Origin: Pseudomonadales bacterium
Lineage (GTDB): Bacteria; Pseudomonadota; Gammaproteobacteria; Pseudomonadales; Ketobacteraceae
Direction of reading: 5' to 3'
DNA length: 37,322 bases
Assembly (NCBI GenBank): GCA_022361455.1
Contig: JAKSAW010000295.1
Location: 1 to 37,322 of the forward strand
Each line of letters begins with the position of its first letter. Position 1 is the first letter of the stretch. Below are positions 35,092-37,322 of the stretch, piece after piece. A program made the position numbers and the translations under genes. The notes beneath the pieces were generated by a model. The model searched no databases. It was not told the origin of the DNA and saw only the letters and a program-made list of their open reading frames with translations.

Positions 35092-36006
35092 CTAACTAGT
35101 ACTTGGACTACAGGACAGCGTGTTTTCATTTGTCACTGGAGCAATCTCGATAAACTCTTTGGCTGTAGTATTCAAGCCATAGACAGCCTCTTTATTGGCG
35201 CAGCCGGCATCAGTACAAAACACACGATAATAACCACCAGTTGTGCGCTCACCATCCATTTTAAAGTTTCCTTCTGCCCAACCGTTTATATCACCACTAA
35301 ACACGATGGCTTCGCCATCCAATTCAGTATTGTAAAAACCGCGTGATTCCCCTCGGAACCCATAAATGGTGCCAGATTCAATCACAAAGGATTGTCCTGT
35401 TTGCGGATCAGTGTAGTGGTAGTTATCAAAACGATAAGTTTGATTACCCTCTTCCGGATCTCCGAATATCCAACCTCGTTCGGTGATTCGAGTTTCTAGG
35501 GATACCGTTCCACCTTGACCATCACTATGGGTGAGTAATGAATAGTCCTGATCAGGTACGTTAAATAGCTTTAACACATGAGACGCAAAGAAGGTCTCCC
35601 AGGTGTCTAACAAGTCGCGATTCTTATAACCATTGTCAATCGCAGAATCTTCTATGAAGTAATAACCCACATCGGTAATCGTTTGCCCATATTGATCATA
35701 GCGAAGCTTAATCGCCATGGGCTGATCTACATTAATTTGTAATAAACCATTATTTTGTACACAGTATTCCGATGGCCATGGTTCAACTGAATCCGTTGTA
35801 ACAAAAATATTGGTCGCATCGTTGGGGATCGATAAGTCAACTGTTTGAGCTGTAGGATACGCACCAGTATTAGGAGAGAAGTAGTGACTACCTGGATATT
35901 TTGGTTCCGACACACAGGCAGTTAGTACCGCGATGGTTGATAGGCCTAAGCCCAAGACTTTCACAGTGCCGGCTACTCTTGCCGGATTCATGCTTAACTT
36001 TTTCAT
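35092..36006 (-). CDS. Lipoprotein with chitobiase C-terminal-like domain
   Basis: A 304-residue lipoprotein (signal ends VLTAC, lipid Cys31). Residues of about 40-115 resemble the CHB_HEX_C beta domain of chitobiases: SPNTGAYPTAQTVDLSIP, then DATNIFVTTDSVEPW, a non-catalytic Ig-like module. The rest (about 125-304) is rich in Tyr, Gly and Asp, with two Cys close together near the end (CTDAGC). It has no recognised enzyme motif. ATG 36006 has CGGAG six bases upstream. It follows the lectin-like gene by 62 bases on the same strand, so the two are probably one operon. It may display or anchor that protein at the outer membrane, but this is only a guess. Confidence 0.8.
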   Translation of the reverse strand: MKKLSMNPARVAGTVKVLGLGLSTIAVLTACVSEPKYPGSHYFSPNTGAYPTAQTVDLSIPNDATNIFVTTDSVEPWPSEYCVQNNGLLQINVDQPMAIKLRYDQYGQTITDVGYYFIEDSAIDNGYKNRDLLDTWETFFASHVLKLFNVPDQDYSLLTHSDGQGGTVSLETRITERGWIFGDPEEGNQTYRFDNYHYTDPQTGQSFVIESGTIYGFRGESRGFYNTELDGEAIVFSGDINGWAEGNFKMDGERTTGGYYRVFCTDAGCANKEAVYGLNTTAKEFIEIAPVTNENTLSCSPSTS

Positions 36007-36068
36007 ATTAACTCCGAATTTGTTTCGATGTTGTTGGAATAGCTACTCAGATTAAGATCTTTTGATCA

Positions 36069-37322
36069 CTATTCTTCGAAGCATTGTCTGTCAGAAGGCA
36101 TTGCTTGTTGCCAAAACTGCCAGTAAATACCCGAGGTGGCGTCGCAGTTATTCCACGTACCATAAACATCGTCACGACCATCAGTGGCGGTCGCGCAAGA
36201 CTGCTCTGTCGCATTACGATTGACAGCAATTTTTTTATTAAATAGGTCGACACCGTTGGATCTTAGCTCCATCTGTTGGGCGCTCGATTCATCGCAATCA
36301 GCTAACAACCAATCATTCTCTCCTTCCGCGCTCGTGCGTTGGAAACATTTTTGACTAAATAATGATTCAATCACATGCTGGTGCACATTCTCGGGATTTT
36401 CGGCGCTACGAACTATAAAGCGCTGCTTACCATCATCCTTATTACAGGGCGCCGTTACTAAGTTATCACCATCCAACGACATACAGGTGGCATCCCAAGC
36501 TGGATTGATTGCAGGATCATAAGGAATACGAATGCTGTTGTAGTGACTATTTATTTCGCTAGTCTCTTCACCCTCTACCAAATAAATGAGGTGCCATACG
36601 CCAGAATCTTCTTGATAGGTACGTGAAAGCTTGGGATCTTGGAAACAGTTTTCACCATCACTCACTACGGTGATAATTTGATTTGGATAGCTTACCCAAT
36701 CCGGGAAAAACGGCGAGGATTCAGTCACCAAATATTCTTCGTGGCTTAGTGGATGGCTTAGAGTGCCACCTCCTTTGGGAAGTTGACCTAATAAAGTACA
36801 ACCAGCACCAGAACCTAAGTAAACTGAATAATGACGTATATCGAGCTCATATTGCGAAGGCTCTACTACAATCTCTAGGTTTAGACTCAAAGAGGGATCA
36901 ATATCCGTGACAGTAACCGCAGCGGGGGCAAAACGCGCGGGTTGATTGTAATCTATCTGATTCCAAGTGCCTTCCGGTGCTGATATATAATTTGCGCAAT
37001 CAGCCTCTGCGTGCTCACCGTCTTGATTACCAGAAACCAACAGCAAATTGGTGGCATTATTTGGCGGGTAGTCCATATACAAAGAATCGCTGATTGATAC
37101 TGCGTCACTTGCTAAATAGGTCTCCACTGGCTCGCCGGCAATTGGACATCCATTTTCATCAGCATAACGCAAGAAGTAAAATTCAATATCTTCTTGATTT
37201 GTTGCAGTATCAAAACTTAAATCTGCATCAATAATGGCAAACACATTATTGTCAGTGACCGACAAATTAGAAGCTCGAGTTTCAGGAGTACGAGGCACAT
37301 AAATCAGATTATCGATATCTAC
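36069..37322 (-). CDS. Ricin-lectin-like exported protein, 5' end outside window
   Basis: At least 417 codons, open to the right edge; the GTG at 37298 is internal because the frame is uninterrupted upstream (VDIDNLIYVPRTPETRAS). The first half is beta-rich with a segment PNNATNLLLVSGNQDGEHAEADC that echoes the PNDATNIFVTTD...C segment of the next gene. The last 130 residues look like a ricin-type beta-trefoil: CMSLDGDNLVTAPCN, QKCFQRTSAEG...LADCDE, and ATATDGRDDVYGTWNNCD...WQFW, three Cys-bounded units. A carbohydrate-binding role is likely by family. Many Cys residues suit an exported protein. The N-terminus and anchor are unseen. Confidence 0.7.
   Translation of the reverse strand, partial: VDIDNLIYVPRTPETRASNLSVTDNNVFAIIDADLSFDTATNQEDIEFYFLRYADENGCPIAGEPVETYLASDAVSISDSLYMDYPPNNATNLLLVSGNQDGEHAEADCANYISAPEGTWNQIDYNQPARFAPAAVTVTDIDPSLSLNLEIVVEPSQYELDIRHYSVYLGSGAGCTLLGQLPKGGGTLSHPLSHEEYLVTESSPFFPDWVSYPNQIITVVSDGENCFQDPKLSRTYQEDSGVWHLIYLVEGEETSEINSHYNSIRIPYDPAINPAWDATCMSLDGDNLVTAPCNKDDGKQRFIVRSAENPENVHQHVIESLFSQKCFQRTSAEGENDWLLADCDESSAQQMELRSNGVDLFNKKIAVNRNATEQSCATATDGRDDVYGTWNNCDATSGIYWQFWQQAMPSDRQCFEE

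Noticed and set aside
1..37322. Possible mobile element, prophage or defence island
   Set aside because: No integrase, transposase, tRNA-end duplication, phage structural gene, CRISPR repeat or restriction gene could be read anywhere in the window.

Overview
The window looks like chromosomal DNA of a marine-type, heterotrophic Gammaproteobacterium, perhaps of the Cellvibrionales/Spongiibacteraceae sort. This is inferred from a moderately AT-rich composition, normal Gram-negative lipoprotein and signal-peptide signals, and the gene mix (DUF1329, TetR-regulated catabolic genes, Rieske oxygenase, GlxA-type regulator). No rRNA, tRNA, insertion sequence, phage gene or CRISPR array is visible. Both ends cut through genes.

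Region 1 (1-6810) holds the 3' end of a sialidase, an ILVBL/HACL2-like thiamine-diphosphate lyase, a metallo-beta-lactamase-fold hydrolase, a TetR regulator and a DUF1329 envelope protein whose promoter carries two identical palindromes. A solitary periplasmic solute-binding protein closes the region behind a strong shared hairpin. Region 2 (7216-11951) has a large lipoprotein whose core reads like a two-barrel BPI/LBP-type (TULIP) lipid-binding protein, then an overlapping pair coding for an LtrA-family membrane protein and a KvAP-like potassium channel with its own terminator.

Region 3 (12159-17343) is small regulatory and oxidative chemistry: a peroxiredoxin-like protein and alpha/beta hydrolase operon facing a TetR gene across phased palindromes; a stand-alone Rieske oxygenase alpha subunit facing a GlxA-type AraC regulator; and an HD-domain protein. 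Region 4 (17820-22423) is signalling: a tandem universal stress protein, a membrane CheA-like Hpt kinase with HAMP and GAF domains, and a convergent NarL/LuxR-type response regulator.

Region 5 (22721-37322) is the most unusual. A two-gene minus-strand operon codes for an 817-residue exported protein (thrombospondin type 3 repeats, an internal sorting-tail-like helix, then a second signal-like segment) and a 2830-residue exported giant. The C-terminal 600 residues of the giant read like the coiled-coil, membrane hairpin and TcB-binding end of Tc-toxin A subunits, but it has a Sec signal peptide and no TcB or TcC neighbour. A divergent gene makes a SurA/PpiC-type prolyl isomerase lipoprotein, a plausible dedicated chaperone. 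Next come a chitobiase-like-domain lipoprotein and a ricin-lectin-like protein cut by the window edge. I propose this cluster as a candidate undescribed secreted or surface system; the functional link is inference.
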